A DNA stretch of 64,000 bases from contig JBDHWQ010000020.1 in assembly GCA_039810245.1 (NCBI GenBank), forward strand, positions 10,137 through 74,136. The letters are read 5' to 3'. Below, piece by piece: positions 1 through 8,379 of this stretch. The translations under genes were made by a program, and so were the position numbers. Numbering within the stretch: position 1 is the first letter of the stretch; each line of letters begins with the position of its first letter. This DNA is from CALDSL01 sp039810245. GTDB lineage: Bacteria > Chloroflexota > Anaerolineae > Anaerolineales > Anaerolineaceae. Below the pieces are notes generated by a model. That model was not told where the DNA came from. It did not search any database and saw nothing but the letters and a program-made list of their open reading frames with translations.

Positions 1-84
1 GAGCACCGTACCGCCCAGGTCGAACGGCACGCGGTCAGGCTCGCGGTGTTCCAGGGTGGCGTGGACGCGCTGGCGAGAATTCAC
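1..84 (-). CDS. Uroporphyrinogen-decarboxylase-family protein, N-terminal fragment
   Basis: Only the first 28 codons lie in the window; the gene runs off the left edge. The reading frame starts at a GTG (82-84) with a GGAG ribosome site ten bases before it. It contains HREPDRVPFDLGGT, the typical N-terminus of the URO-D superfamily. That superfamily includes both haem-pathway decarboxylases and the corrinoid methyltransferases MtaA/MtbA, and the fragment is too short to separate them. It follows the creatininase-family gene on the same strand after 52 bases, so the two may be co-transcribed. The family call is fairly safe from the EPDRVPF motif; the substrate is unknown. Confidence 0.7.
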   Translation of the reverse strand, partial: MNSRQRVHATLEHREPDRVPFDLGGTVL

Positions 85-136
85 GGGCAGATCTCCGGGA
101 AAAAGGCACTTTTCGCGGCGGCTGCCGCATCGTTAA

Positions 137-964
137 TCATACCCCAGAACTTGCAGGCGTCACCCTGGCCAGGGCATCCACCAGCGGCTGCCAGCGCGCG
201 CAAAGCTGGCGCACCACTTCCTGCACGGTTTCCATGCCTTCGGCAGCGCTGGCATGGCGCGGATCGTCCTCATCGTGCACGGTGCGCCCGGGGGTCGGGT
301 CCCCGCCAAAGGTCAGGTAATCTACCACGGCATGATCTACGTTGCGCAGCGCGGCGGGCAGCGCTGGCAGGCGCTCGATGCGCACCAGATGCGGGAACTG
401 CGCCTGGATCATGGCCGTCTCAATGCGCGAGGCGTGGCCCACGCGCTGCACCCCGGCCGCGTCGCAAGCAAACGGCACGGCCACGCTGGCGCGCAGGGGC
501 GTCTCGTGGCTGTATTCTACTGCCAGCCGCTCCAGCGCCTGCATGTGGTTGCTGGCCCCGTGCCCGCTGATGATCAGCGCCAGGCGGTAGCCCATGCGCT
601 GCATTACGCGCAGCTGCTCGCGCACCACCACGCCAAACACGTCTTCGGCGCAGTAACCGCTGGGCACGCTGTTGGCCGGAAAGTCCATGCCCACGATGTA
701 TTCGTCGGGCGCGAACCCCAGCAGCCCTAATGACTGCGGGTCGCGCTCGCGCTCCGTACCCCAGAACAGGGTAGGGAATACCACCCCGCCCAGCGCGTTT
801 GCCAGCCGCAGCGCGATGGCCTCAGCGTTGAGCGGATCGGTGCCAAACGGCAGGTGCGGGCCGTGCCATTCCAGCGGCCCCAACGGCAGGAACGCCAGCG
901 GGCAGCGCTCGCGTTCCGCGCGGATCTCGTCCGGGTGCATATATTTGATCTCTCGGGTGGGCAT
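137..964 (-). CDS. Creatininase-family metal-dependent hydrolase
   Basis: The 275-residue product has the creatininase-family fold signature. The metal-binding block LPLGPLEWHGPHLPFGTD (residues 27-44) supplies Glu32, His34, His37 and Asp43. It is followed by SGHGASN (His135) and HASRIETAM (Glu182). All expected two-metal ligands are therefore present, unlike in the paralogue at 23288-23974. Members hydrolyse cyclic amides such as creatinine or act on formamidopyrimidines in cofactor synthesis; the substrate here cannot be told. The start at 964 was chosen because GGAGG lies just upstream. A longer in-frame extension to 1573 lies antisense to the enzyme I gene and is rejected. The URO-D-like gene follows in the same direction. 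Confidence 0.85.
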   Translation of the reverse strand: MPTREIKYMHPDEIRAERERCPLAFLPLGPLEWHGPHLPFGTDPLNAEAIALRLANALGGVVFPTLFWGTERERDPQSLGLLGFAPDEYIVGMDFPANSVPSGYCAEDVFGVVVREQLRVMQRMGYRLALIISGHGASNHMQALERLAVEYSHETPLRASVAVPFACDAAGVQRVGHASRIETAMIQAQFPHLVRIERLPALPAALRNVDHAVVDYLTFGGDPTPGRTVHDEDDPRHASAAEGMETVQEVVRQLCARWQPLVDALARVTPASSGV

Positions 965-1126
965 AGATATCCTCCAGCAGCGGGATGACACTAGCATAGC
1001 GGCTGCGGCGAAGGTTGTCAATTGCGAAAAACGGATTGTTCTATTCGTGGTGTTCGCTCCATTCATCCGTAGAATTCGTGATGCGTTTCTCCCCCTGCCT
1101 TTGTGAATCTCGTCTACACTTCTGCC

Positions 1127-2857
1127 ATGAGCCGCATCATCCAGGGAACGCCGGCATCGCCGGGGATTGCTATTGGCCCGACATGGGTATACCGCCCGCC
1201 GCGGTTGGATGTCGCCCCGCGCGCAGCGGCCGCGCCCGGAGAAGAATGGCATCGACTGCAATCCGCGCTGGAGCAGGCCGGCGCGCAGCTCGAGCGCCTG
1301 GAACAGCGCGCCGCCGCGCAGGTTGGCGCGGAGCAGGCCGCGATCTTTGAAGCGCAGCGATTGATGCTCTCCGACCCCGAGCTGGTGGAGCAGCTTTCTC
1401 AGGCCGTGCTGGCCGGTGGGCACAGCGCCGAGACCGCCGCGCAGGACGCCCTGGAGCGTTACGCCGCGTTGCTGGCCGCGCTGCCGGATGAAGCTCTCAG
1501 CGCGCGTGCTGACGATGTGCGCGATGTGACTCGCCGCGTGCTGGCCGCGCTGCAAGGGGTTGACCTCGATCATACCCCACGCCCGGCCACGCCATCCATC
1601 ATCCTGGCCGACGATCTGGCCCCGTCAGACACGGTGCAGTTTGAACGCGCCAGCATCCTGGCGTTTGTCACCCGGCGCGGCGGGCCAACGGCGCACGCCG
1701 CCATCCTGGCGCGCGGGCTGGGCGTACCGGCCGTGGTTTCCGCCCCGCTGGATCTGGGCGGCATCGCCCCTGGCGCGCTGCTGATTGTGGATGGCTCCAG
1801 CGGCCAGGTAACCCTCGACCCCGACGACGAAGCGCTAGATGCCGCCCGACATCGCCAGCAGGGGGCGCACAATCAGTTTGCCGCGCAGCTTGCCGCCGCG
1901 CAGCAACCGGCCGTCACCCGTGACGGTGTGAGGTTTGGCGTGCACGCCAACATCGGCAACCTGGACGATGCGCAGGACGCCGTGCGCTTTGGCGCTGAAG
2001 GCGTGGGGCTGCTGCGCACCGAGTTCCTGTACCTCGACCGCGACCGCCTGCCTTCCGAAGATGAGCAAACCGCCGCCTACCGCGCTATCCTGGGCGCGCT
2101 GGGCGGTCGCCCGGTGGTAGCGCGCACGCTGGATATCGGCGGCGACAAGCCAGCCCCGTACCTGGGGATGCGCGCCGAGCCCAATCCCTTCCTGGGCTGG
2201 CGCGCTATCCGCATGCTGCGCGAGCGGCCGGACGTGCTGCGGACACAATTGCGCGCGCTGCTGCGCGCCGGCGCCGGCCACGACCTGCGCATCATGCTCC
2301 CGCTGGTCAGCAGCCTGGACGAGGTGCGCTCCGCGCGCGCCCTTTTCAACCAGGCGCAGAGCGAGCTGTCCGCGGCCGGCGTACCGTTGGCCGCGGATGC
2401 GCAGCTTGGCGTGATGATCGAAGTGCCCTCCGCGGCGCTGCTGGCCGATGCATTGGCGCGCGAAGTAGATTTCTTCAGCATTGGCACCAACGACCTGACA
2501 CAGTATACCCTGGCCGTCGACCGCACCAACGAGCGCGTGGCGCACCTGGCCAGCGCGCTGCACCCGGCCGTCTTGCAGCTCATCCATCACAGCGTGCAGG
2601 CGGCACACCGCCACGGGCGCTGGGCCGGGGTATGCGGCGAGCTGGCCGGCGACCCGGCCGCCACGCCGCTCCTGGTCGGCCTGGAGCTGGACGAGCTGAG
2701 CATGGCCCCGCGCGCGATCCCGGCGGTCAAGACCACCATCCGCGCGCTGGAGTCTTCCGCGTGCCGCGCCCTGGCAGCGCAGGCGCTGTCGCTCGCCACG
2801 ACCGTCGAGGTCGAGGCGCTGTTGCGCGGCGCGCAAAGCGCGTCAGCGGCAGAATAG
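1127..2857 (+). CDS. ptsI: PTS enzyme I (phosphoenolpyruvate-protein phosphotransferase)
   Basis: Enzyme I takes phosphate from PEP and passes it to HPr, the first step of sugar uptake by the phosphotransferase system; it is cytoplasmic. The 576 residues match the family length. The N-terminal HPr-binding domain is followed by the phospho-histidine loop GGPTAHAAILARGLG (His190). The C-terminal PEP-binding barrel has RTEFLY, LDIGGDKPAPYLG, FFSIGTNDLTQYTLAVDR and the CGELAGDP cysteine loop. The ATG at 1127 begins the conserved MSRIIQGTPASPGIAIG; no clear ribosome site precedes it, so the message may be nearly leaderless. A second enzyme I fused to HPr lies at 45474-47507. The gene overlaps the convergent membrane gene by 15 bases. 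It may serve the orphan EIIA/EIIB at 8077-8850. Confidence 0.93.
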   Translation: MSRIIQGTPASPGIAIGPTWVYRPPRLDVAPRAAAAPGEEWHRLQSALEQAGAQLERLEQRAAAQVGAEQAAIFEAQRLMLSDPELVEQLSQAVLAGGHSAETAAQDALERYAALLAALPDEALSARADDVRDVTRRVLAALQGVDLDHTPRPATPSIILADDLAPSDTVQFERASILAFVTRRGGPTAHAAILARGLGVPAVVSAPLDLGGIAPGALLIVDGSSGQVTLDPDDEALDAARHRQQGAHNQFAAQLAAAQQPAVTRDGVRFGVHANIGNLDDAQDAVRFGAEGVGLLRTEFLYLDRDRLPSEDEQTAAYRAILGALGGRPVVARTLDIGGDKPAPYLGMRAEPNPFLGWRAIRMLRERPDVLRTQLRALLRAGAGHDLRIMLPLVSSLDEVRSARALFNQAQSELSAAGVPLAADAQLGVMIEVPSAALLADALAREVDFFSIGTNDLTQYTLAVDRTNERVAHLASALHPAVLQLIHHSVQAAHRHGRWAGVCGELAGDPAATPLLVGLELDELSMAPRAIPAVKTTIRALESSACRALAAQALSLATTVEVEALLRGAQSASAAE

Positions 2858-4888
2858 GGCCAGCAGGTCGTCGCGCGTCGCCGCGTCCAGCCCGGCGTAC
2901 CAGCCCGTCCCCGCCCCGGCCGCATCGCAAACCTGCCGGCTGAGGATTGGCTGCTCGTTGATCACCGGGGCCAGCGCGCGCACGCGCTCGTCGCGCCCCA
3001 GGTGAGCATAGGCTTGCACAAACGGCAGCCATTCCACCCGGTCCAGCGGGCGTAGATCGTTCGCCAGGGCTTCATCGCCCAGCCGCGCTACCTCGGCCCA
3101 ATCGCCGGTCTGCCGCGCCAGGGCTGCTTTCTCATAGCTGTAACACCAGCCATGCTCCGGTTCCGGGCCAAAGATCGCCGCGGGCGGCGTGGGCGCGCTG
3201 CCCTGCGAGACGAGATTGGCAATGCGCGAATACGGCGCAACCAACATGATGTCGTAGGCTTCGGCGCTGGAAAACTCGGGCTGCCGCCCGTCCATCACCT
3301 GCACGCACGAGCCTTCCACCGGGCGCGAGAGCACCAGCAGGTTTTCGTAATCGCGCGTCAGAAGCAGCCCGCGCCGGTCCACCTGCTCGGGGGCCGCCCC
3401 GGCCAGAACCTTGCGCGCCGTGTCCCCATTGAGCACGGTGGCCGCCAGGCTGAGCGGCGTGGGGCTGCCGTCTTTTTTTTGCGGGTAATAGATCAGGTTG
3501 GCCGGCGACCAGACGAAATAGTCTTCCGTGATCGGCGCGACAGCGTAGTTGGCCACCAGGTTGGTATTCTCGCGGATTCCTGGCGCGCGCCAGGCTACCT
3601 GCCACCAGAAGGTCTGGATATCGCGGAACTGGTTTACGGCGTTCTGCGCGTTGGCGTAATGGTAGGCCACCGACACGAACACCAGCACCGCTGCCAGCCC
3701 CATGCGCAGCCGCGCCCCGCGCACGCGCCACAGCAGCGCGGCCAGCGCCACGCACGCCCCCACCGCCGGGGTGAGCGTAAACCGCGCGTACAGCGGGAAC
3801 TGGATGTGCCGGTCGCCCAGCGTCACGGGCAGCAGCGCCGCGGCAGCCGCCCCTAATCCCAGCAGCAGCGCCTCGGCCGCGAAGCGATCCTCTCCCACTA
3901 CCTCGCCCTCCGCCGCGCGCGCGCGCGTAACGCGCAACACAGCCCAGGCCACCAGCGCGGCCAGCGCGCCCACCAGCAGCGCCAGCAGAAAGTCACGCAG
4001 GCGCAGACGGAACAGCGTCTGATAGGCGGGCACAGCCCAGGCGAAGAACAGGGTGTTCAACAGGTCTTGCAGCAAATAGACCAGCGTCCACAGCCCGCGC
4101 AGCAGCGGAGACCCGGCCAGCGCCGAGACCATGGCGCTCAGGTCGGTGGCCCCGCGCTGATTTTCAAACAGGAACGCGCGCCAGAACAGGAACACGGCCG
4201 GCGCTGCGGCAAACGGCAGCCAGCGCCGCAGCCCACGCCCCAGCCGGCCGCGCAGCCCGCCCGGCTCGCGCAGCGTTAGCACCAGTATGGCCCCCAGCCG
4301 CAGTGCTTCCAGGCCAATGTAGTATTCCATCAATCCCAGGTAGAGCAGCGCCGCCGCGAACGAGAGCGCCCCCAGCCCCAGTGCGCGGAGCGTACGCCCA
4401 CGGCTGGCTGCGCGCAGCGCGTCCAGCGACCAGGCAATCGACCACAGCGCCAGGCACAGGCTGAGCAGGTGCGACTGAAAATCCAGCGCGTTGACCATAT
4501 CGGGGAAGCCGGGATAGATTGCGAACAGCAGCGCCATCAGCGCGGTAACCGCGGGCCGGCCCGGCCACAACGCGCGCGCGATGCGCAGTAGCGCCAGCGC
4601 GGCCAGCACGCGCCACAGATAAGCCGTCAGGCTGTAGGGCAGCGCGGCATCGCCAAACAACGCGTACCACGCCCCCACCTGCAGGGCGCGCAGCGGCCGG
4701 TCAATAATGAAAATGTCCCAGAACTTTTGGATGCCCTGGGTATGCCCGGCGTAAACCAGGTACCAATCATCGGCATAGAAGCCCAGACGCGGGGCCAGCG
4801 GCAGGTATGCCAGCGCCGCTGCCAGGGCCACCAGCAGGCCATCCAGCACACCGCCGGGAAAACGGTCGACGCGCGGGCGCAGGCGCAT
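2843..4888 (-). CDS. Large polytopic membrane protein, possible GT-C type glycosyltransferase
   Basis: The 681-residue product has about ten strongly hydrophobic segments between residues 15 and 400. A mostly soluble C-terminal domain follows. The first predicted outside loop carries GFYADDWYLV; a di-acidic motif after the first membrane helix is typical of lipid-linked (GT-C) glycosyltransferases. That makes a cell-envelope sugar transferase plausible, but no specific family is recognised. The start lies two bases beyond the stop of the HAD phosphatase gene, with AGGTTAGGG as ribosome site, so the two are translationally linked. The last 15 bases overlap the convergent ptsI gene. The second membrane protein at 18867-20336 is similar in style but not an obvious paralogue. 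Confidence 0.6.
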   Translation of the reverse strand: MRLRPRVDRFPGGVLDGLLVALAAALAYLPLAPRLGFYADDWYLVYAGHTQGIQKFWDIFIIDRPLRALQVGAWYALFGDAALPYSLTAYLWRVLAALALLRIARALWPGRPAVTALMALLFAIYPGFPDMVNALDFQSHLLSLCLALWSIAWSLDALRAASRGRTLRALGLGALSFAAALLYLGLMEYYIGLEALRLGAILVLTLREPGGLRGRLGRGLRRWLPFAAAPAVFLFWRAFLFENQRGATDLSAMVSALAGSPLLRGLWTLVYLLQDLLNTLFFAWAVPAYQTLFRLRLRDFLLALLVGALAALVAWAVLRVTRARAAEGEVVGEDRFAAEALLLGLGAAAAALLPVTLGDRHIQFPLYARFTLTPAVGACVALAALLWRVRGARLRMGLAAVLVFVSVAYHYANAQNAVNQFRDIQTFWWQVAWRAPGIRENTNLVANYAVAPITEDYFVWSPANLIYYPQKKDGSPTPLSLAATVLNGDTARKVLAGAAPEQVDRRGLLLTRDYENLLVLSRPVEGSCVQVMDGRQPEFSSAEAYDIMLVAPYSRIANLVSQGSAPTPPAAIFGPEPEHGWCYSYEKAALARQTGDWAEVARLGDEALANDLRPLDRVEWLPFVQAYAHLGRDERVRALAPVINEQPILSRQVCDAAGAGTGWYAGLDAATRDDLLALFCR

Positions 4889-4890
4889 CC

Positions 4891-5547
4891 CTAACCTTCC
4901 GGGCGCGGGTCGAAGGTCGCCAGCGGCAGCCCTTCCAGGCTGTCGACCACCAGGCTGGCGTGGCTGAGCGCGGCGCGGCTGTTGGTGTTGGTCACCGCGA
5001 TCACGCGCATTCCCGCCCGCAGCGCCGCCTCGACGCCTACCCCGGCATCTTCCACCACGGTGCTGCGCTCCGGCGCAACGCCCAGACGCCGCGCGGCTTC
5101 GAGGAATACTGCCGGGTCCGGTTTGCTGGGCAGTTCCGCCCCCGCAACCAGCGCATCGAACAGGTCGCGGATGTCGAGCGCGTCCACCAGCGCGTCAATA
5201 TTCTCGGCCGGCGCTGACGAGGCCACCGCCTGGCGGTAGCCCAGCGCGCGCAGGCCTTCCAGCGCGTCGCGCACCCCAGGCTGGAGCTGGACGCGCCCGC
5301 GCAGGGCGCGCCGGAAAGCAACTTCTTTGCGCCCGGCCACGTCTTCCACAAAGGCGTCGTCCACCGGGTGACCCAGCACCGTGGACAGCACGCCGTGGTT
5401 ATTCATGCCAAACGTGCGCCGGAACAGGGATTCATCCATGTGCACGCCCATCGGCGCCAACACCTCGCGCCAGGTTTCCAGATGCAGCTCGCTGGTTTTC
5501 ACCAGCGTGCCATCCATGTCCCACAATACCGCTTTCGCGTCTGCCAT
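4891..5547 (-). CDS. HAD-superfamily sugar-phosphate phosphatase (beta-phosphoglucomutase-like)
   Basis: This 218-residue HAD protein has the nucleophile motif LWDMDGTLV (Asp10, Asp12). A helical cap follows, then ASSAP (motif II), the KPDPAVFL lysine (motif III) and VVEDAGVGVEAALRAGM (motif IV). The layout matches the subfamily of beta-phosphoglucomutases and small sugar-phosphate phosphatases. The ATG at 5547 was preferred to the upstream one at 5571 because AGAGGGA sits before it and the TACAAT -10 box lies at 5570-5575. The membrane protein gene follows directly. The substrate is undetermined; no signature separates mutase from phosphatase with certainty. Confidence 0.85.
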   Translation of the reverse strand: MADAKAVLWDMDGTLVKTSELHLETWREVLAPMGVHMDESLFRRTFGMNNHGVLSTVLGHPVDDAFVEDVAGRKEVAFRRALRGRVQLQPGVRDALEGLRALGYRQAVASSAPAENIDALVDALDIRDLFDALVAGAELPSKPDPAVFLEAARRLGVAPERSTVVEDAGVGVEAALRAGMRVIAVTNTNSRAALSHASLVVDSLEGLPLATFDPRPEG

Positions 5548-5569
5548 GTTGTTTTCCCTCTGCCGCCCC

Positions 5570-5606
5570 ATTGTACTACACTCTCCCCGCCGCCCGCGCC
5601 TATAAT
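5570..5606. promoter_or_regulatory. Divergent promoter pair between the HAD gene and the oxidoreductase gene
   Basis: On the plus strand TATAAT (5601-5606) lies 32 bases before the oxidoreductase ATG. On the minus strand TACAAT (complement of 5570-5575) lies 22 bases before the HAD start. No good -35 box at 16-18 bases is visible for either. The two promoters face away from each other within 40 bases. Confidence 0.55.
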
Positions 5607-5638
5607 AAACGCATACACCTGATTCTGCGAGGCCATCG

Positions 5639-6484
5639 ATGCAGTATGCCGTCTATCTCCCCAATTTTGGCGAATACTTTGACCCCCGCGTGACCGCCGA
5701 TCTGGCGCGCGAAGCCGAAGCCGCGGGCTGGGATGGCTTTTTCCTGTGGGACCATCTCACCCACCCCAACCACCTCGATCAGCCGTTTGCTGACCCGTGG
5801 GTGCAGCTTACCGCGGCGGCGCTGGCCTCGAAGACCATGCGCCTGGGGTTGATGGTCACCCCCGTGCCGCGCCGCCGGCCATGGAAGCTGGCCAAGGAAG
5901 TCGTCACTTTGGACCACCTGTCAGACGGCCGGTTGATCTTCGCCGCCGGGCTGGGCACGCACGCGGTCGAGTTTGGCAACCTGGGCGAGGAAAGCGACCC
6001 GGTAGCGCGCGCGCAAATGCTGGATGAAGGCCTGGAAGTGCTGGAAGGCCTGTGCAGCGGCGAGACCTACCAGTTCGACGGCGCGTATTACCATGTGAAG
6101 CCCACGCGCTTCCTGCCGAGGGCAGTGCAAAAGCCGCGCGTGCCGGTGTGGATCGCCGGCGTGCACCCCAAAAAAGGTCCCTTCCGCCGCGCGCTGCGCT
6201 GGGATGGTTACTTCCCGCTGGGTGGTCTGCGCGAGAACCGTTTCCTTCTCGCCGAAGAGACCGCTGAAATTCGCCGCGCGCTGGACGCCGCGAGCGCGGG
6301 CCGGCCCGCGCTCGACCTGGTGGCATCCGGCTGGACCGACGCGATGAGCGCATCCGAGGCCGCCGAGTTTACCGCCGCCCATGCCGCCGCCGGTGCCACC
6401 TGGTACATGGAAGCCCTCGACCCCTGGCATTACCCCTTCGATGTGGCGCGCAGGAAGATCAACATGGGCCCGCCAAGGAGGTAA
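5639..6484 (+). CDS. Luciferase-like (LLM class) flavin-dependent oxidoreductase
   Basis: The 281-residue protein starts MQYAVYLPNFGEYFDP and continues with AREAEAAGWDGFFLWDH. This is the beginning of the TIM barrel of bacterial-luciferase-like monooxygenases that use FMN or F420. Further barrel motifs include RLGLMVTPVPRRRPWKLAKE, LDHLSDGRL and AAGLGTHAVEFG. It is slightly shorter than many family members. The amidohydrolase gene begins four bases after its stop, with AAGGAGG spanning the junction, so the two form an operon. They could oxidise and then hydrolyse one compound, though the substrate is unknown. Confidence 0.85.
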   Translation: MQYAVYLPNFGEYFDPRVTADLAREAEAAGWDGFFLWDHLTHPNHLDQPFADPWVQLTAAALASKTMRLGLMVTPVPRRRPWKLAKEVVTLDHLSDGRLIFAAGLGTHAVEFGNLGEESDPVARAQMLDEGLEVLEGLCSGETYQFDGAYYHVKPTRFLPRAVQKPRVPVWIAGVHPKKGPFRRALRWDGYFPLGGLRENRFLLAEETAEIRRALDAASAGRPALDLVASGWTDAMSASEAAEFTAAHAAAGATWYMEALDPWHYPFDVARRKINMGPPRR

Positions 6485-6488
6485 TTTC

Positions 6489-7541
6489 ATGGACCTCTCT
6501 CAATTTGCGCCGCGGGCGGCGCTGGTGACAAAAGTGACCAATGTTTCCAGGCCGCGCTTTCCGGTGTTCGACGCCCACAACCACCTCGGCCCTGAATTCG
6601 GCGGAGACTGGATCCATCGCCCACTGCCCGAGCTCCTGGCCGCGATGGATGAAGCCGGCATCACCCACCTGGTAGACCTGGATGGCGGCTGGGGCGAAGA
6701 CATTTTACAGGATCACCTGGCGCGGCTGGCCCCGGCCGGCGAGCGTTTCCTGCTCTTTGGCGGCGTGGACTGGAGCCAGTGGCCGCAGCACGGTAACCGC
6801 TTTGGCGAATGGGCCGCGGAGCGCCTGGCCGCGCAGAAGGCGATGGGCGCGCGTGGGTTGAAGATCTGGAAGCCGCTCGGTCTGCGCGTACGCGACCAGC
6901 ACGGCCAACTGGTAGCGGTGGACGACCCGCGTCTCGACCCGCTGTGGGCTGCCGCCGGCGAGCTGCGCCTGCCGGTCACCATCCACGTCGCCGACCCGGC
7001 TGCCTTCTTCCAGCCGCTGGATCACCACAACGAGCGCTGGGAAGAGCTGCACCGCTTCCCCGACTGGCAGTTCCCCAGCCCGCCCTTCCCGCCGTTCTTA
7101 GATATCGTCAACGCGATGGCGCGCGTGGTGGAGCGCCACCCCGGCACCACCTTCATCGGCGCGCACGTGGGCTGCTATGCCGAAAACCTGGCCTGGGTGG
7201 GCGACCTGCTGCGCCGCTGCCCGAATTTCTGGGTAGATATCAGCGCGCGCACCGGCGAGCTGGGCCGCCAGCCGTACAGCGCGCGTCGCTTCTTCCTCGA
7301 GCACGCCCGGCGCATTCTGTTTGGGCTAGATGAAGGCGCGCGCGTGGAATCGTACCGGCTGCAGTACCGCTTCCTCGAAACCGATGACGAATACTTCAAT
7401 TACAACGTCGGCGACGTGCCCGGCCAGGGGCGCTGGCACGTGTGCGGCCTGTACCTTCCCGACGAAGTGCTGTGGCAGGTATACCAGGCCAACGCCCGCC
7501 GCCTGTTCTTCGGGGAGGATGTGGCGATGCCGGCTAGATGA
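6489..7541 (+). CDS. Amidohydrolase-family protein
   Basis: The 350-residue product belongs to the amidohydrolase-2 type TIM-barrel hydrolases and decarboxylases. FDAHNHLGPEFGGDW gives the first HxH metal motif. Barrel strands with GARGLKIWKPLGL and the histidines of IHVADPAAFF and FIGAHVGCYAE follow. The barrel ends with the aspartate region RILFGLDEG. The ATG at 6489 follows a strong AAGGAGG. An in-frame ATG at 6381 inside the preceding gene is rejected. It is co-transcribed with the LLM oxidoreductase. The 41-bp repeat array begins shortly after its stop. Possible activities include a decarboxylase or a lactonase-like hydrolase; nothing decides between them. Confidence 0.82.
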   Translation: MDLSQFAPRAALVTKVTNVSRPRFPVFDAHNHLGPEFGGDWIHRPLPELLAAMDEAGITHLVDLDGGWGEDILQDHLARLAPAGERFLLFGGVDWSQWPQHGNRFGEWAAERLAAQKAMGARGLKIWKPLGLRVRDQHGQLVAVDDPRLDPLWAAAGELRLPVTIHVADPAAFFQPLDHHNERWEELHRFPDWQFPSPPFPPFLDIVNAMARVVERHPGTTFIGAHVGCYAENLAWVGDLLRRCPNFWVDISARTGELGRQPYSARRFFLEHARRILFGLDEGARVESYRLQYRFLETDDEYFNYNVGDVPGQGRWHVCGLYLPDEVLWQVYQANARRLFFGEDVAMPAR

Positions 7542-7575
7542 GAGTGGTTCTCCGGCCGGCTCTCACCCCCTCCCG

Positions 7576-7607
7576 CTCCCCCAAAAGGGAAATCACTTTT
7601 GGGGGAG
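7576..7607. repeat. C-rich hairpin element with 8-base loop, copy 1
   Basis: The perfect 12-base arms CTCCCCCAAAAG (7576-7587) and CTTTTGGGGGAG (7596-7607) enclose an 8-base loop. The element is preceded by CTCACCCCCTCCCG, the same lead-in as the copy at 55725-55758. It sits just downstream of the amidohydrolase stop and could also end that transcript. Confidence 0.8.
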
Positions 7608-7634
7608 AGAAAGCTTTGTGCCTACCCAAAACGT

Positions 7635-8015
7635 ACTTTGTTTTAGACTCCCCCTCAATCCCCCAAAAACTGTACTTCGTTTTGAAACCTGCCTTAACTT
7701 CCCCCAAAAACTATACTTCGTTTTTGAAACCCCTCTTAACTTCCCCCGAAAACTATACTTCGTTTGGAAACCCGTCTTCACTTCCCCAAAAACTGTACTT
7801 CGTTTGGAAACCCGCCTTAACTTCCCCCCAAAACTATACTTCGTTTGGAAACCCCTCTTAACTTCCCCGAAAACTATACTTCGTTTGGAAACCCGCCTTA
7901 ACTTCCCCCCAAAAACTGTACTTCGTTTGGAAACCCGTCTTCACTTCCCCCCAAAACTGGACTTCGTTTGGAAACCCGTCTTCACTTCCCCCAAAACGAA
8001 GTACAGTTTTGGGGG
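7635..8015. repeat. Tandem array of about nine 41-bp units ending in an inverted copy
   Basis: The core GTACTTCGTTTGGAAACCC recurs with ACTTCGT or its variant starting at 7635, 7674, 7715, 7757, 7797, 7838, 7878, 7920 and 7961. Spacing is 39-42 bases. Between cores runs a pyrimidine-rich stretch of the type CTTCACTTCCCCCCAAAA. The array ends with an inverted core: CCCCCAAAAC (7988-7997) and GTTTTGGGGG (8006-8015) around the 8-base loop GAAGTACA. The spacing is not a multiple of three and shifts, so the open frames across it are accidental. Because the inter-core parts are also conserved, it is a minisatellite rather than a CRISPR array. It appears to have grown from the C-rich hairpin element. 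Confidence 0.9.
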
Positions 8016-8076
8016 GACTGAGGGGGGGTGAGCCCAGATCATAACACCCCTCACGGTCGCGCCCGCGCTTCGCCGC

Positions 8077-8373
8077 CTACATATCGCTGGGCGGCTGGGT
8101 GGCGTTATTGAGCTTCTCTACCATCTCGTTCAGATTCATGTAATTGGTGATCGGGATCACCAGCGCGCGGGCGTGCATCAACTGGCCGGCCAGCGCCGGC
8201 GAAGTCAGGATGATATCCGCCCCGGCCGCCTGCGCCGCTGCGCTGCCGATATCCGCCAGCTCCACGTCCACGTCGATCCCCAGCACTTTGGCCGCTTTTT
8301 CGGCCTGCATGCGCAGGATCATGCTGCTGCCCAACCCCATGCCGCACACCGCCAGGATCTTCCAGCGCTGCAT
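8077..8373 (-). CDS. PTS EIIB component, ascorbate (Ula/Sga) type
   Basis: This 98-residue protein is a stand-alone EIIB domain. The phospho-cysteine loop ILAVCGMGLGSSMILRMQ (Cys10) resembles UlaB of the ascorbate system. It would take phosphate from EIIA and give it to sugar bound by a membrane EIIC. It starts six bases after the EIIA stop with a GAGGAAC ribosome site, so the pair forms one operon. No EIIC gene accompanies the pair in the window, which is odd: downstream lie only the repeat array and an opposing gene. It may serve a distant transporter or have a signalling role. Confidence 0.85.
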   Translation of the reverse strand: MQRWKILAVCGMGLGSSMILRMQAEKAAKVLGIDVDVELADIGSAAAQAAGADIILTSPALAGQLMHARALVIPITNYMNLNEMVEKLNNATQPPSDM

Positions 8374-8379
8374 TGTTCC

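Noticed and set aside
137..1573. Long version of the creatininase-family gene starting at 1573
   Set aside because: The extra 200 codons lie antisense to ptsI and have low-complexity composition; GGAGG marks the start at 964.
7635..8015. CRISPR array
   Set aside because: The stretches between the repeated cores are themselves conserved, the spacing is 39-42 bases, and no cas gene is present.
7330..8031. Open frame of 233 codons running through the 41-bp array, encoding Pro/Phe/Thr-rich repeats
   Set aside because: It begins inside the amidohydrolase gene in another frame, has no ribosome site, and the repeat length is not a multiple of three, so other frames give similar accidental repeats.
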